This document shows, piece after piece, positions 27,770 through 34,938 of a stretch of 64,000 bases of DNA. The translations under genes and the position numbers were made by a program. This stretch comes from Prevotella melaninogenica (GTDB taxonomy: Bacteria > Bacteroidota > Bacteroidia > Bacteroidales > Bacteroidaceae): positions 1,776,501 to 1,840,500 of the forward strand of contig NZ_CP072348.1 of the NCBI RefSeq assembly GCF_018127925.1, in the 5' to 3' direction. Under the pieces are notes generated by a model. That model worked only from the letters and a program-made list of their open reading frames with translations, was not told where the DNA came from and did no database searches. How positions within the stretch are numbered: position 1 is the stretch's first letter; the number at the start of each line of letters is the position of its first letter.

Positions 27770-28267
27770 ATGAGTGGATTAGAGATTGAAAGAAAGTTCT
27801 TAGTTCATAAGAATATGGACTGGAAAAAGCATGCAAGTAGTTGTAGTCACATACAACAAGGATATTTTGCAGCTGTCAATACCGTTCGTGTTCGTATCAG
27901 GGATGATAAGGGATATCTGACAATCAAAGGTCCATCACGTACAGGTGGGCTATCACGTTATGAGTTTGAGAAAGAGATTACACTGGAGGAAGCACAGCAA
28001 TTAATGCTTTTATGCGAGCCAGGTATGATTGATAAGCATCGCTATCTTGTCCCTTTTAGAGGTCATACCTTTGAGATAGATGAGTTTCATGGTGATAATG
28101 ATGGACTCGTCTTGGCTGAAGTGGAGTTAGGAAGTGAGGATGAATCGTATGATAAGCCAGACTTTATTGGCTTAGAAGTGACGGGTAATCGCCACTTCTA
28201 TAATTCCCAGATACGTCGCAACCCATTTAAGCTTTGGCGCGATATCGTACCAGAAGAATACCGATAA
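27770..28267 (+). CDS. CYTH-domain (triphosphate tunnel metalloenzyme) protein
   Basis: The 165-aa protein opens with the CYTH signature E-I-E-R-K-F-L-V (ExExK at residues 5-9), followed by the charged beta-strand pattern of the tunnel (V-R-V-R-I, L-T-I-K-G, R-Y-E-F-E-K-E-I, H-R-Y-L-V, F-E-I-D-E-F). Bacterial members mostly hydrolyse inorganic tripolyphosphate or thiamine triphosphate; the substrate here is not decided by the sequence. Its last 41 bp overlap the end of the convergent VanZ gene. Confidence 0.88.
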   Translation: MSGLEIERKFLVHKNMDWKKHASSCSHIQQGYFAAVNTVRVRIRDDKGYLTIKGPSRTGGLSRYEFEKEITLEEAQQLMLLCEPGMIDKHRYLVPFRGHTFEIDEFHGDNDGLVLAEVELGSEDESYDKPDFIGLEVTGNRHFYNSQIRRNPFKLWRDIVPEEYR

Positions 28268-28619
28268 GCATGGCTATTGTCGAGCCAATAGCATCTGCGA
28301 AGAAGTCGAGCCATTCACCACTTCGATTCCCATTCGTACAGTAGGATTGAAGAACTTCAATGAGTCCTCCCATGATAATAGGCATCAACCAGACCCATAC
28401 AACGATGAATTTGGGGCTGGCGTGCTTTGTATTGCGTAAGTATTCGAGGCTTATACTTAGGCCTAAAACTAAGTAAATAAGGCTATGTGTCCACTTGTCT
28501 ATAAACCGAACAGAACTCAGTGGCGTTTCTGGAATAGTCATAAAACACAATATCCAAGTTCCGATTACAATAATACAACTAAATGGGTATTTAGTTAAGA
28601 TGTGTTTTGTTATGCTCAT
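28227..28619 (-). CDS. VanZ-family membrane protein
   Basis: The 130-aa protein has four hydrophobic segments and the VanZ-like pattern D-K-W-T-H-S-L-I-Y-L-V-L-G and G-G-L-I-E-V-L-Q-S-Y ... S-G-E-W-L-D-F-F-A-D-A-I-G. VanZ of enterococci lowers teicoplanin susceptibility, but chromosomal homologues such as this one have no assigned role. It is tail-to-tail with the CYTH gene. Confidence 0.82.
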   Translation of the reverse strand: MSITKHILTKYPFSCIIVIGTWILCFMTIPETPLSSVRFIDKWTHSLIYLVLGLSISLEYLRNTKHASPKFIVVWVWLMPIIMGGLIEVLQSYCTNGNRSGEWLDFFADAIGSTIAMLIGILLVRYRAKA

Positions 28620-28659
28620 ATTTTACTTCTAATTTGACACAAAAGTAGATATTTTTTCG

Positions 28660-28667
28660 TAAATTTG
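28660..28667 (+). promoter_or_regulatory. Promoter of the NSS transporter gene
   Basis: TAAATTTG followed by CG matches the -7 box. It overlaps an in-frame ATG at 28665, so the ATG at 28692 is the likely start. Confidence 0.7.
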
Positions 28668-28691
28668 CGCATATATTCAAATCAAATTTAT

Positions 28692-30053
28692 ATGAGTGAG
28701 CAAAAAAGAGCGAAGTTTGGAAGCAAGTTAGGTATGATTCTTGCCACTGCAGGCGGTGCTGTTGGTTTGGGTAATGTATGGCGTTTCCCTTATATGACAG
28801 GTCAGAATGGTGGTGCTGCTTTCATTCTTATTTATATTGGTTGTATCTTGTTATTGGGCTTGCCTTGTATGATCAGCGAGTTCATTATCGGTCGTCATGC
28901 AGCCTCAAATACGGCACGAGCCTATACAAAGTTATCTAATGGGAGTGCTTGGAAGTGGGTAGGTTACTTAGGAGTGCTCACTGGTTTCCTCATTACGGGC
29001 TATTACGCTGTCGTTTCGGGTTGGTGTTTGCAATATGGGGCAGCCTCTGTCCTGAATCATCTGCATGGTACACCAGATTATTTCAAGTCTTATTTTACAG
29101 ACTTCTCTACCAATCCTTGGAAGCCTGTTTTATGGACCGTAGCTATTCTGTTTCTCACCCACTACATTATTATTCATGGTGTTAGGAATGGTATTGAGCG
29201 TGCATCAAAGATTATGATGCCAGCCCTCTTTGTGCTTTTGGTGGCTATTGTCGTTGCATCTTGCCTTCTTCCAGGCGCAAGTAAGGGCGTAGAATTCCTA
29301 TTGAAGCCCGACTTCAGTAAGGTAACAGGCGATGTATTCTTGGGCGCTTTAGGGCAATCATTCTATTCGATGAGTATTGCGATGGGATGTATCTGTACAT
29401 ACGCCTCTTATTATAGTCGTCATACAAAGTTGTTGAACTCAGCTGTACAGATTGGTGTCATTGACACCTGCGTTGCTATTCTTGCTGGTTTGATGATTTT
29501 CCCAGCTGCATTCTCAGTGGGAGTAAGTCCTGATAGCGGACCATCTCTCATCTTCATCACCCTTCCAAATGTCTTTGAGCAGGCCTTTGCGAGTATGCCT
29601 ATAGTTGGTTATATCATTTCGATGGCATTCTATCTGCTGCTTTCTATGGCAGCGTTGACCTCTTTGATATCCCTACACGAAGTGAGTACAGCCTTCTTCC
29701 AAGAGGAGTTGCATATTAGTCGTCCACGTGCTGCAATGATTGTTACGGCTGCTTGTTCGCTTATCGGTGCTGTCTGTTCGTTATCATTGGGCGAATGGAG
29801 TTTCCTCAAAGTGGCAGGTGTCGACCTTTTTGATGTCTTCGACTTTGTGACAGGACAAATCTTCCTCCCCGTAGGTGGACTCCTTACTTGTCTGTTCATA
29901 GGCTGGTATGTACCGAAAAAGTTGGTTAAGGACGAGTTTACTAACTGGGGAACCACACGTGGTATCTTCTTTGGTACTTACTATTTCCTTATCCGTTTCG
30001 TCTGTCCGCTGGCTATTCTTGCCATCTTCCTACATCAGTTAGGAGTATTCTAA
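28692..30053 (+). CDS. Sodium-dependent transporter, NSS (SNF) family
   Basis: The 453-aa protein (start M-S-E-Q-K-R-A-K-F-G-S) has about 11-12 membrane spans. It has the first-helix signature G-G-A-V-G-L-G-N-V-W-R-F-P-Y of neurotransmitter:sodium symporters, a LeuT-like sodium and substrate site. Members import amino acids or amines with sodium; the substrate is not predictable from sequence alone. The start is set by the promoter box at 28660, which excludes the ATG at 28665. Confidence 0.92.
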   Translation: MSEQKRAKFGSKLGMILATAGGAVGLGNVWRFPYMTGQNGGAAFILIYIGCILLLGLPCMISEFIIGRHAASNTARAYTKLSNGSAWKWVGYLGVLTGFLITGYYAVVSGWCLQYGAASVLNHLHGTPDYFKSYFTDFSTNPWKPVLWTVAILFLTHYIIIHGVRNGIERASKIMMPALFVLLVAIVVASCLLPGASKGVEFLLKPDFSKVTGDVFLGALGQSFYSMSIAMGCICTYASYYSRHTKLLNSAVQIGVIDTCVAILAGLMIFPAAFSVGVSPDSGPSLIFITLPNVFEQAFASMPIVGYIISMAFYLLLSMAALTSLISLHEVSTAFFQEELHISRPRAAMIVTAACSLIGAVCSLSLGEWSFLKVAGVDLFDVFDFVTGQIFLPVGGLLTCLFIGWYVPKKLVKDEFTNWGTTRGIFFGTYYFLIRFVCPLAILAIFLHQLGVF

Positions 30054-30138
30054 TCCGTGGGACAAGTGCTTCTCTCCATCTTTTCGTTCCTAAGCTTCTA
30101 TAAAAGGATGCTTTGCTAAAACTTAAACTCTACGTACT

Positions 30139-31110
30139 ATGAACCTAAAATCGATTTTTTATCTCCATCGTTCCGACCGAAAAGTAATTCTTATACTGTT
30201 GCTGTTTATTGCTGGCTGTATTGGTTTGATAATCTTTGTCGGTAATCAAACAACGGAAACATTTGATGTAAAAAACGACAGTATAGTCAGCCGTAAAGGT
30301 ACATCTTATGCTCATAAAGAATCTTTGCCCGAAGTTGTAACGCCAGAAGGAAGACACTTGTTCTCTTTCGATCCGAACACAGCTACGGCGGAAGAGTTGC
30401 AACAATTAGGTTTAGCTCCTTTCCAAGTGCGCAATATCCTCAAGTATCGTTCTAAAGGCGGAGTCTATCATTCACCGATGGACTTTGCCCGACTCTATGG
30501 CCTTACACGCAAACAGTATCGGGAGTTAGAGCCTTATATAACGATAGGCGACGATTACGAACCAGCCTCCACACTTGCTTCCGTACAAGCTTATATTGCT
30601 CAAAAGGAAGTTGATAAGCAGGCTGCCCATGCGGCTTACGAAGCTTATAAGGCGCAAAATACCTATAAACCTTATAAGGGTAATGATCGCGATACCCTCC
30701 GTTACCCATTAAAACTGAAGGTGGGCGAGCATGTTAACCTCGCAACAGCTGATACAACCCAGCTAAAGAAGGTGCCCGGTATTGGCTCTGGCTGGGCGCG
30801 AGCTATTCTTAACTACGGCAAACGATTAGGCGGATATGTTGCCGTGGGACAGTTGCAAGAGATAGAGGGTTTTCCAGAGGAAGCTCTGCCTTACTTCTCA
30901 ATCGCTAATCCACAGACGGAGAAGATAAATCTTAATACTGCAACCCTCACACAGCTTCGTAAGCATCCTTATATGAATTTCTATCAAGCAAGGGCCATCT
31001 GTGACTATCGAAGGCTGAAAGGGAAACTTTCTAATCTCTCACAACTCCATCTTTTAAAGGATTTCACGCCCGAAGTAATCGAGCGTTTACGTCCGTATGT
31101 TGAGTTTTAA
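30139..31110 (+). CDS. ComEA-like helix-hairpin-helix membrane protein
   Basis: The 323-aa protein has an N-terminal membrane span (about 17-36) followed by an exported region with three helix-hairpin-helix modules: D-P-N-T-A-T-A-E-E-L-Q-Q-L-G (about 75), L-A-T-A-D-T-T-Q-L-K-K-V-P-G-I-G (about 200) and L-N-T-A-T-L-T-Q-L-R-K-H (about 275). Such modules bind DNA non-specifically. ComEA is the DNA receptor of natural transformation, but many Bacteroidetes have such proteins without known competence, so the role is open. A Q/Y/K-rich spacer lies at about 150-185. Confidence 0.82.
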   Translation: MNLKSIFYLHRSDRKVILILLLFIAGCIGLIIFVGNQTTETFDVKNDSIVSRKGTSYAHKESLPEVVTPEGRHLFSFDPNTATAEELQQLGLAPFQVRNILKYRSKGGVYHSPMDFARLYGLTRKQYRELEPYITIGDDYEPASTLASVQAYIAQKEVDKQAAHAAYEAYKAQNTYKPYKGNDRDTLRYPLKLKVGEHVNLATADTTQLKKVPGIGSGWARAILNYGKRLGGYVAVGQLQEIEGFPEEALPYFSIANPQTEKINLNTATLTQLRKHPYMNFYQARAICDYRRLKGKLSNLSQLHLLKDFTPEVIERLRPYVEF

Positions 31111-31324
31111 TTTATTATCAAAGCTCTTTTATCGTTAATAACAGAAGTTTAATAATCGTCCCTTTTAGCTGCTTAAGAAAAGGGAGGCGATGAATATAAA
31201 GGAAGGCTATCAATGCAAAGATAGTCTTCCTACAGATTTATATTTGACATACAATCATTTTCCTTATACTTCTTCTTTACACGAAAGCGTATTTTGTTAT
31301 ATCTTTGTCCTAGTCCCGTTATTC

Positions 31325-31531
31325 TATCACCATGGTGATACACCTTTATCACCGTGGTGATAGACTATTATCTCCATGGTGATAGATAGCTATCTCCATG
31401 GTGATAGAATGACGGGAATAGGACTACAGTATGACGGGAATAGGTTTAAAGTGTAGCGGGACTAGGATTAAAATGTAACGGGAATAGGACTAAATCATAA
31501 CGGAACTAGGACTGAAATGTAACGGAATAGG
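31325..31531. repeat. 22-bp period array, ten units of two types
   Basis: Four units carry the palindrome TATCACCATGGTGATA (or close variants) starting at 31325, 31347, 31369 and 31391. Six more carry ACGGGAATAGG-like sequence, with the C of CGG at 31413, 31435, 31457, 31479, 31501 and 31523. Every step is exactly 22 bp and the two types join in phase. Weaker palindromes (TAGCTA) sit 11 bp from the main centres. It fills most of the 527-bp gap before murF. Confidence 0.9.
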
Positions 31532-31583
31532 AAAAAAGACAGCTAGTGGCATGATTTCTGACAATAAAAAAAGGCATTCAAGG

Positions 31584-31615
31584 TTTTGCATTGTCTTTCA
31601 TTTAGCTTACCTTTG
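31584..31615 (+). promoter_or_regulatory. murF promoter
   Basis: TTTG at 31585-31588, a 19-bp spacer and TACCTTTG at 31608-31615 give a full Bacteroidetes promoter. It rules out the in-frame ATG at 31551. Confidence 0.8.
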
Positions 31616-31637
31616 CACAAAGAATAAAGTAAACGCA

Positions 31638-32960
31638 ATGGATATACAGGAGATTTACAAGATTTACCAAGCGCACCCTGTTGTGACCACAGATAGCCGT
31701 AACTGTCCTGAAGGAAGTATTTTCGTGGCATTGAAGGGAGCATCATTCGATGGTAATAAGTTTGCAGAAGCTGCTTTAGAAAAGGGCTGTAGCTATGCGA
31801 TCATTGACGAAAAAGAATATGCAAAGGCAGGCGACGAGCGTTATATCCTCGTTGATGATGCCCTTGTTACATATAAGGAACTGGCACGTGAGCATCGTCG
31901 TCAGTTCTCAATCCCTGTGATTGGTATTACAGGAACAAACGGAAAGACGACAAGCAAAGAACTTATCTCTGCCGTTTTGGCTGAGAAGTTTAATGTACAT
32001 CATACCGAGGCGAATTATAATAACGACGTGGGTGTGCCTCGTACGTTGTTAGGTATTCGTCCAGAACATGAGATTGCGGTTATTGAGATGGGTGCTTCTC
32101 ACCCTGGTGACATTGAGAAGTTGGTTACATATGTAGAGCCAACTTGCGGTTTGATTACTAATGTTGGTCGTGCACATCTTCAGGGTTTTGGTAGTTTTGA
32201 GGGCGTAAAGAAGACCAAGGGTGAACTTTATGATTTCCTAAAAGCTCATGGTTGTTTACTGTTCCTCAACGAGAGCAATCCCGATTTGACGGAAATGGCA
32301 GAGCAGCGAGCGTTTGATCGTATCATAACTTACGGACAAGATGAAACCGCTGATGTGCAAGGTTATGTTGTTAGCTGTGCTCCATGTTTGAAGTTTGAGT
32401 GGCAGTCATCAAGCCTTAACACCCATCACCCATCACCCACCATCTACGAAGTGCAAACCCATCTCATTGGCTCTTACAACTTAGATAATATGCTGGCAGC
32501 CATTGCTATTGGTCTTCACTTTGGTGTTACGCCACAGCAAATCAACTATGCTCTGGAGAATTATGTGCCTCATAACAATCGTTCTCAGCTCACTGAGACA
32601 GCGCATAACAAGCTTATTGTGGATGCTTACAATGCCAATCCATCCAGTATGGCTGCTGCGATAGAGAACTTCCAACTGATGGAAGTAGAGAATAAGATGG
32701 CTATCCTCGGTGATATGCGTGAGCTTGGAGATGCGTCTGCAGAAGAACATCAGAAGGTTGTGGAATTGCTTAAGGCTACAGACATTCGTAATGTGTGGCT
32801 TGTTGGAGAGGAGTTTGGAAAGACACAAACCGATTTCCGCAAGTTTCGCGACATTGATGAGGTGAAAAAGGAGATAGCTCTTCATCGTCCAGAAGATCAT
32901 TATATCTTGATAAAAGGTAGTAATGGCATCAAGCTTTTTGAGCTTCCAGCCTTGCTCTAA
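31638..32960 (+). CDS. murF: UDP-N-acetylmuramoyl-tripeptide--D-alanyl-D-alanine ligase
   Basis: MurF adds D-Ala-D-Ala to the peptidoglycan precursor in the cytoplasm using ATP. The 440-aa product has the Mur-ligase P-loop G-I-T-G-T-N-G-K-T-T (about 96-105), E-M-G-A-S-H-P-G-D-I (about 151-160) and the C-terminal V-D-A-Y-N-A-N-P. The start at 31638 is set by the promoter at 31584-31615. A short insertion S-S-S-L-N-T-H-H-P-S-P-T-I (about residues 257-269, nt 32406-32447) encodes the AACACCCATCACCC form of the intergenic GGGTGTTGA-type repeat. The frame is retained, so the enzyme is probably active. Confidence 0.92.
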   Translation: MDIQEIYKIYQAHPVVTTDSRNCPEGSIFVALKGASFDGNKFAEAALEKGCSYAIIDEKEYAKAGDERYILVDDALVTYKELAREHRRQFSIPVIGITGTNGKTTSKELISAVLAEKFNVHHTEANYNNDVGVPRTLLGIRPEHEIAVIEMGASHPGDIEKLVTYVEPTCGLITNVGRAHLQGFGSFEGVKKTKGELYDFLKAHGCLLFLNESNPDLTEMAEQRAFDRIITYGQDETADVQGYVVSCAPCLKFEWQSSSLNTHHPSPTIYEVQTHLIGSYNLDNMLAAIAIGLHFGVTPQQINYALENYVPHNNRSQLTETAHNKLIVDAYNANPSSMAAAIENFQLMEVENKMAILGDMRELGDASAEEHQKVVELLKATDIRNVWLVGEEFGKTQTDFRKFRDIDEVKKEIALHRPEDHYILIKGSNGIKLFELPALL

Positions 32961-33009
32961 CAAGAAAGAAAAACGGCGAGAAAGTTTGTGTTAGTTCCGA
33001 GAAAATAAT

Positions 33010-33017
33010 TAACTTTG
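33010..33017 (+). promoter_or_regulatory. tRNA-Pro promoter
   Basis: TTTG at 32985 and TAACTTTG at 33010-33017, 21 bp apart, form a standard promoter about 18 bp before the tRNA. Confidence 0.75.
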
Positions 33018-33035
33018 CACTTACTTTTAAGCTAT

Positions 33036-33108
33036 CGGGATGTAGCGCAGTTGGTAGCGCACTACGTTCGGGACGTAGGGGTCGCCAGTTCGACTCTGGT
33101 CATCCCGA
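33036..33108 (+). tRNA. tRNA-Pro (anticodon CGG)
   Basis: The 7-bp acceptor stem CGGGATG / CATCCCG, a D arm, the anticodon stem CTACG / CGTAG with loop TTCGGGA (anticodon CGG, reading CCG) and a T arm with GTTCGAC make a complete 73-nt cloverleaf. The full CCA end is not encoded. It is transcribed alone between its own promoter and a strong terminator. Confidence 0.92.
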
Positions 33109-33111
33109 CAG

Positions 33112-33147
33112 AAAAAGGGAAGAAGCCGTTTGGTTTCTTCCCTTTTT
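33112..33147 (+). terminator. Terminator of tRNA-Pro
   Basis: AAAAAGGGAAGAAGCC pairs with GGTTTCTTCCCTTTTT (one G-T pair), with a short loop and a final T run. It sits directly after the tRNA and could also serve the convergent dusB. Confidence 0.85.
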
Positions 33148-33206
33148 GGTTTTATTGGGCTAATTAGCCTTATTAGCTTAATTAGGCCTATAAGCCTTAT
33201 TAATTA

Positions 33207-34163
33207 TCATTCCCTTAGTTTTTCTCTGCAATCTTCAAGGATAGCCATCAGGTCGTTCATCTTTGTTGTGCGTAACATAGCGATGCGTGTCTTCTTAAAA
33301 TCGGGGATTCCTTTGAAGATTGGTGATGCAGCTAAGTGTCGGCGGGTATGTAGAATACCACGATGCTCGTCGATACGTTCCACGTTAATGCGTAGCATTT
33401 CTTCAAGAATGTCAATCTTGTCATCGATAGTTAGCTGCTTCTCACCTTGATTAAAGAGCCACGGACAGCCGAAGGTTGCACGACCAATCATCACCGCATC
33501 AACACCATAACGGTCGAACTTCTCGTGCGCTTCTTCAATACTTGTAACATCACCATTGCCAATGATGGGGATATGAATACGTGGATTGTTCTTCACCTCA
33601 CCAATCAATGTCCAGTCAGCTTCGCCTGTATACATCTGTGCGCGAGTACGTCCATGAATGGTTAATGCCTGTATACCACAGTCTTGTAGCTGTTCTGCAA
33701 GGTCGGTAATAATCAAGTTATCGTTGTCCCAACCTAATCGAGTCTTCACTGTGACAGGTGTGTTGACAGCCTTTACGACCTCTCTTGTGATGTCAAGTAG
33801 CAGTGGGATGTTCTTCAACATACCAGAGCCAGCACCCTTGTTTGCCACCTTCTTCACTGGACAACCAAAGTTAATGTCAATCACATCGGGCTTTACCTGT
33901 TCTACAATCTTAGCTGCTTCAACCATTGAAGCTACATCCCTGCCATATATCTGTATTCCTACAGGACGCTCACTATCGTCAATGACTAATTTTGAAAGTG
34001 TCGACTTGATACTACGGATGACGGCATCAGCCGACACAAACTCCGTATATACCATGGCTGCACCGAAGCGTTTACACATCTTGCGGAAGCCAATATCTGT
34101 CACATCTTCCATTGGAGCCAAGAATAGTGGGCGTTCCCCCAAATCTATTGTTCCTATTTTCAT
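33207..34163 (-). CDS. dusB: tRNA-dihydrouridine synthase
   Basis: This FMN enzyme reduces uridine to dihydrouridine in the tRNA D loop. The 318-aa product has L-A-P-M-E-D-V-T-D at the start of the barrel, N-F-G-C-P-V-K-K-V with the catalytic cysteine, K-T-R-L-G-W-D, and I-T-I-H-G-R-T-R-A-Q (reads L-T-I-H-G). The start at 34163 (M-K-I-G-T-I-D-L) is chosen because the promoter box at 34168-34177 lies between it and the upstream ATG. I give dusB as the nearest branch; assignment among DUS subfamilies is less sure. Confidence 0.88.
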   Translation of the reverse strand: MKIGTIDLGERPLFLAPMEDVTDIGFRKMCKRFGAAMVYTEFVSADAVIRSIKSTLSKLVIDDSERPVGIQIYGRDVASMVEAAKIVEQVKPDVIDINFGCPVKKVANKGAGSGMLKNIPLLLDITREVVKAVNTPVTVKTRLGWDNDNLIITDLAEQLQDCGIQALTIHGRTRAQMYTGEADWTLIGEVKNNPRIHIPIIGNGDVTSIEEAHEKFDRYGVDAVMIGRATFGCPWLFNQGEKQLTIDDKIDILEEMLRINVERIDEHRGILHTRRHLAASPIFKGIPDFKKTRIAMLRTTKMNDLMAILEDCREKLRE

Positions 34164-34167
34164 AGGT

Positions 34168-34177
34168 GCAAAGGTAA
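34168..34177 (-). promoter_or_regulatory. dusB promoter (-7 box)
   Basis: The minus strand reads TACCTTTGCA, 5 bp before the ATG at 34163. The transcript would have almost no leader. Confidence 0.65.
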
Positions 34178-34244
34178 CGAAAAGGCTTTGAATAGTAAAG
34201 GAGTAAGAAGGCAAAAAAGTAAAAGGAGGGAAAGTTTTAATGTC

Positions 34245-34823
34245 CTTCCGTTAAATGTGTAGACGCTTTTCGTATTGCTTTAACGTAAGAGCCGAGGTTG
34301 CTCATTAAACAAAAATATGGCTAAGACAGTCAGCATTCTATCCTATTATCATCCTCTGATATTGAAAATCATTTCTTTTTGGACTTCGAAAATAGGTAGA
34401 CAGTGATTTGAAAAATTATTACATAATTCCAAAGAAAATGTCTATAAATAACGGCAAAACCACATACAAAAAGCAGGTTTGCAATTAACAGAGAATCAGA
34501 TAGTTATCAAGTGGTAAAATAAAAGGTGCTTAATTGGACTTTAAAAGGGCGTTAGTAAGGGTCTTAAAGGGCACCTTTTGCAAGCCAATTGGGCGTCTTT
34601 TAGAAGCCAAAAGAGCATGTGTTGGTTTTGAGTCGCACGAAAATAATTTACAAACTTCAACTGATAAGGGAATGCGTTGATAGTAGAAGACAGATAGACA
34701 TTGCAGCTAATTACGTTTATTATGTAGTTTATCCCCCTTTGTAAAACCATCTAATTAGAGGCAATCATATCCATGTATGCGGATGAATCTCATTCTATTA
34801 ACAATCTACGCATTTAACGGAAG
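34245..34823 (-). repeat. ~580-bp dispersed element, copy 3 (complete, 579 bp)
   Basis: It is bounded by CTTCCGTTAAATGTGTAGAC on the left and by an inverted CTACGCATTTAACGGAAG on the right, so it has terminal inverted repeats of about 17-19 bp. It aligns as the reverse complement of copies 1 and 2. The 22-bp array sits at about 34530-34620. Flanks share no obvious direct repeat. It takes up most of the 775-bp gap between dusB and the metal ATPase gene. Confidence 0.8.
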
Positions 34824-34895
34824 AACCTTTATTAAAACGATTATCTAAATTTAATTTACAGGCATCTTTGCAACCGAGTTGCAAAACATAATCTT

Positions 34896-34903
34896 TATCT
34901 TTG
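34896..34903 (+). promoter_or_regulatory. Promoter of the heavy-metal ATPase gene
   Basis: TATCTTTG followed by CAG matches the -7 box, about 35 bp before the ATG. No metal-regulator site was recognised. Confidence 0.65.
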
Positions 34904-34938
34904 CAGCAGAATATTAATGCAGTAACAGGTTTTAGATT

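Noticed and set aside
31325-31531. CRISPR array
   Set aside because: The units are contiguous 22-bp repeats with no unique spacers of constant length and no cas genes. The sequence drifts gradually rather than alternating repeat and spacer.
34541-34750. A 69-aa protein within the ~580-bp element
   Set aside because: The frame is not kept in the other copies, and the conserved part is the 22-bp array rather than a protein.
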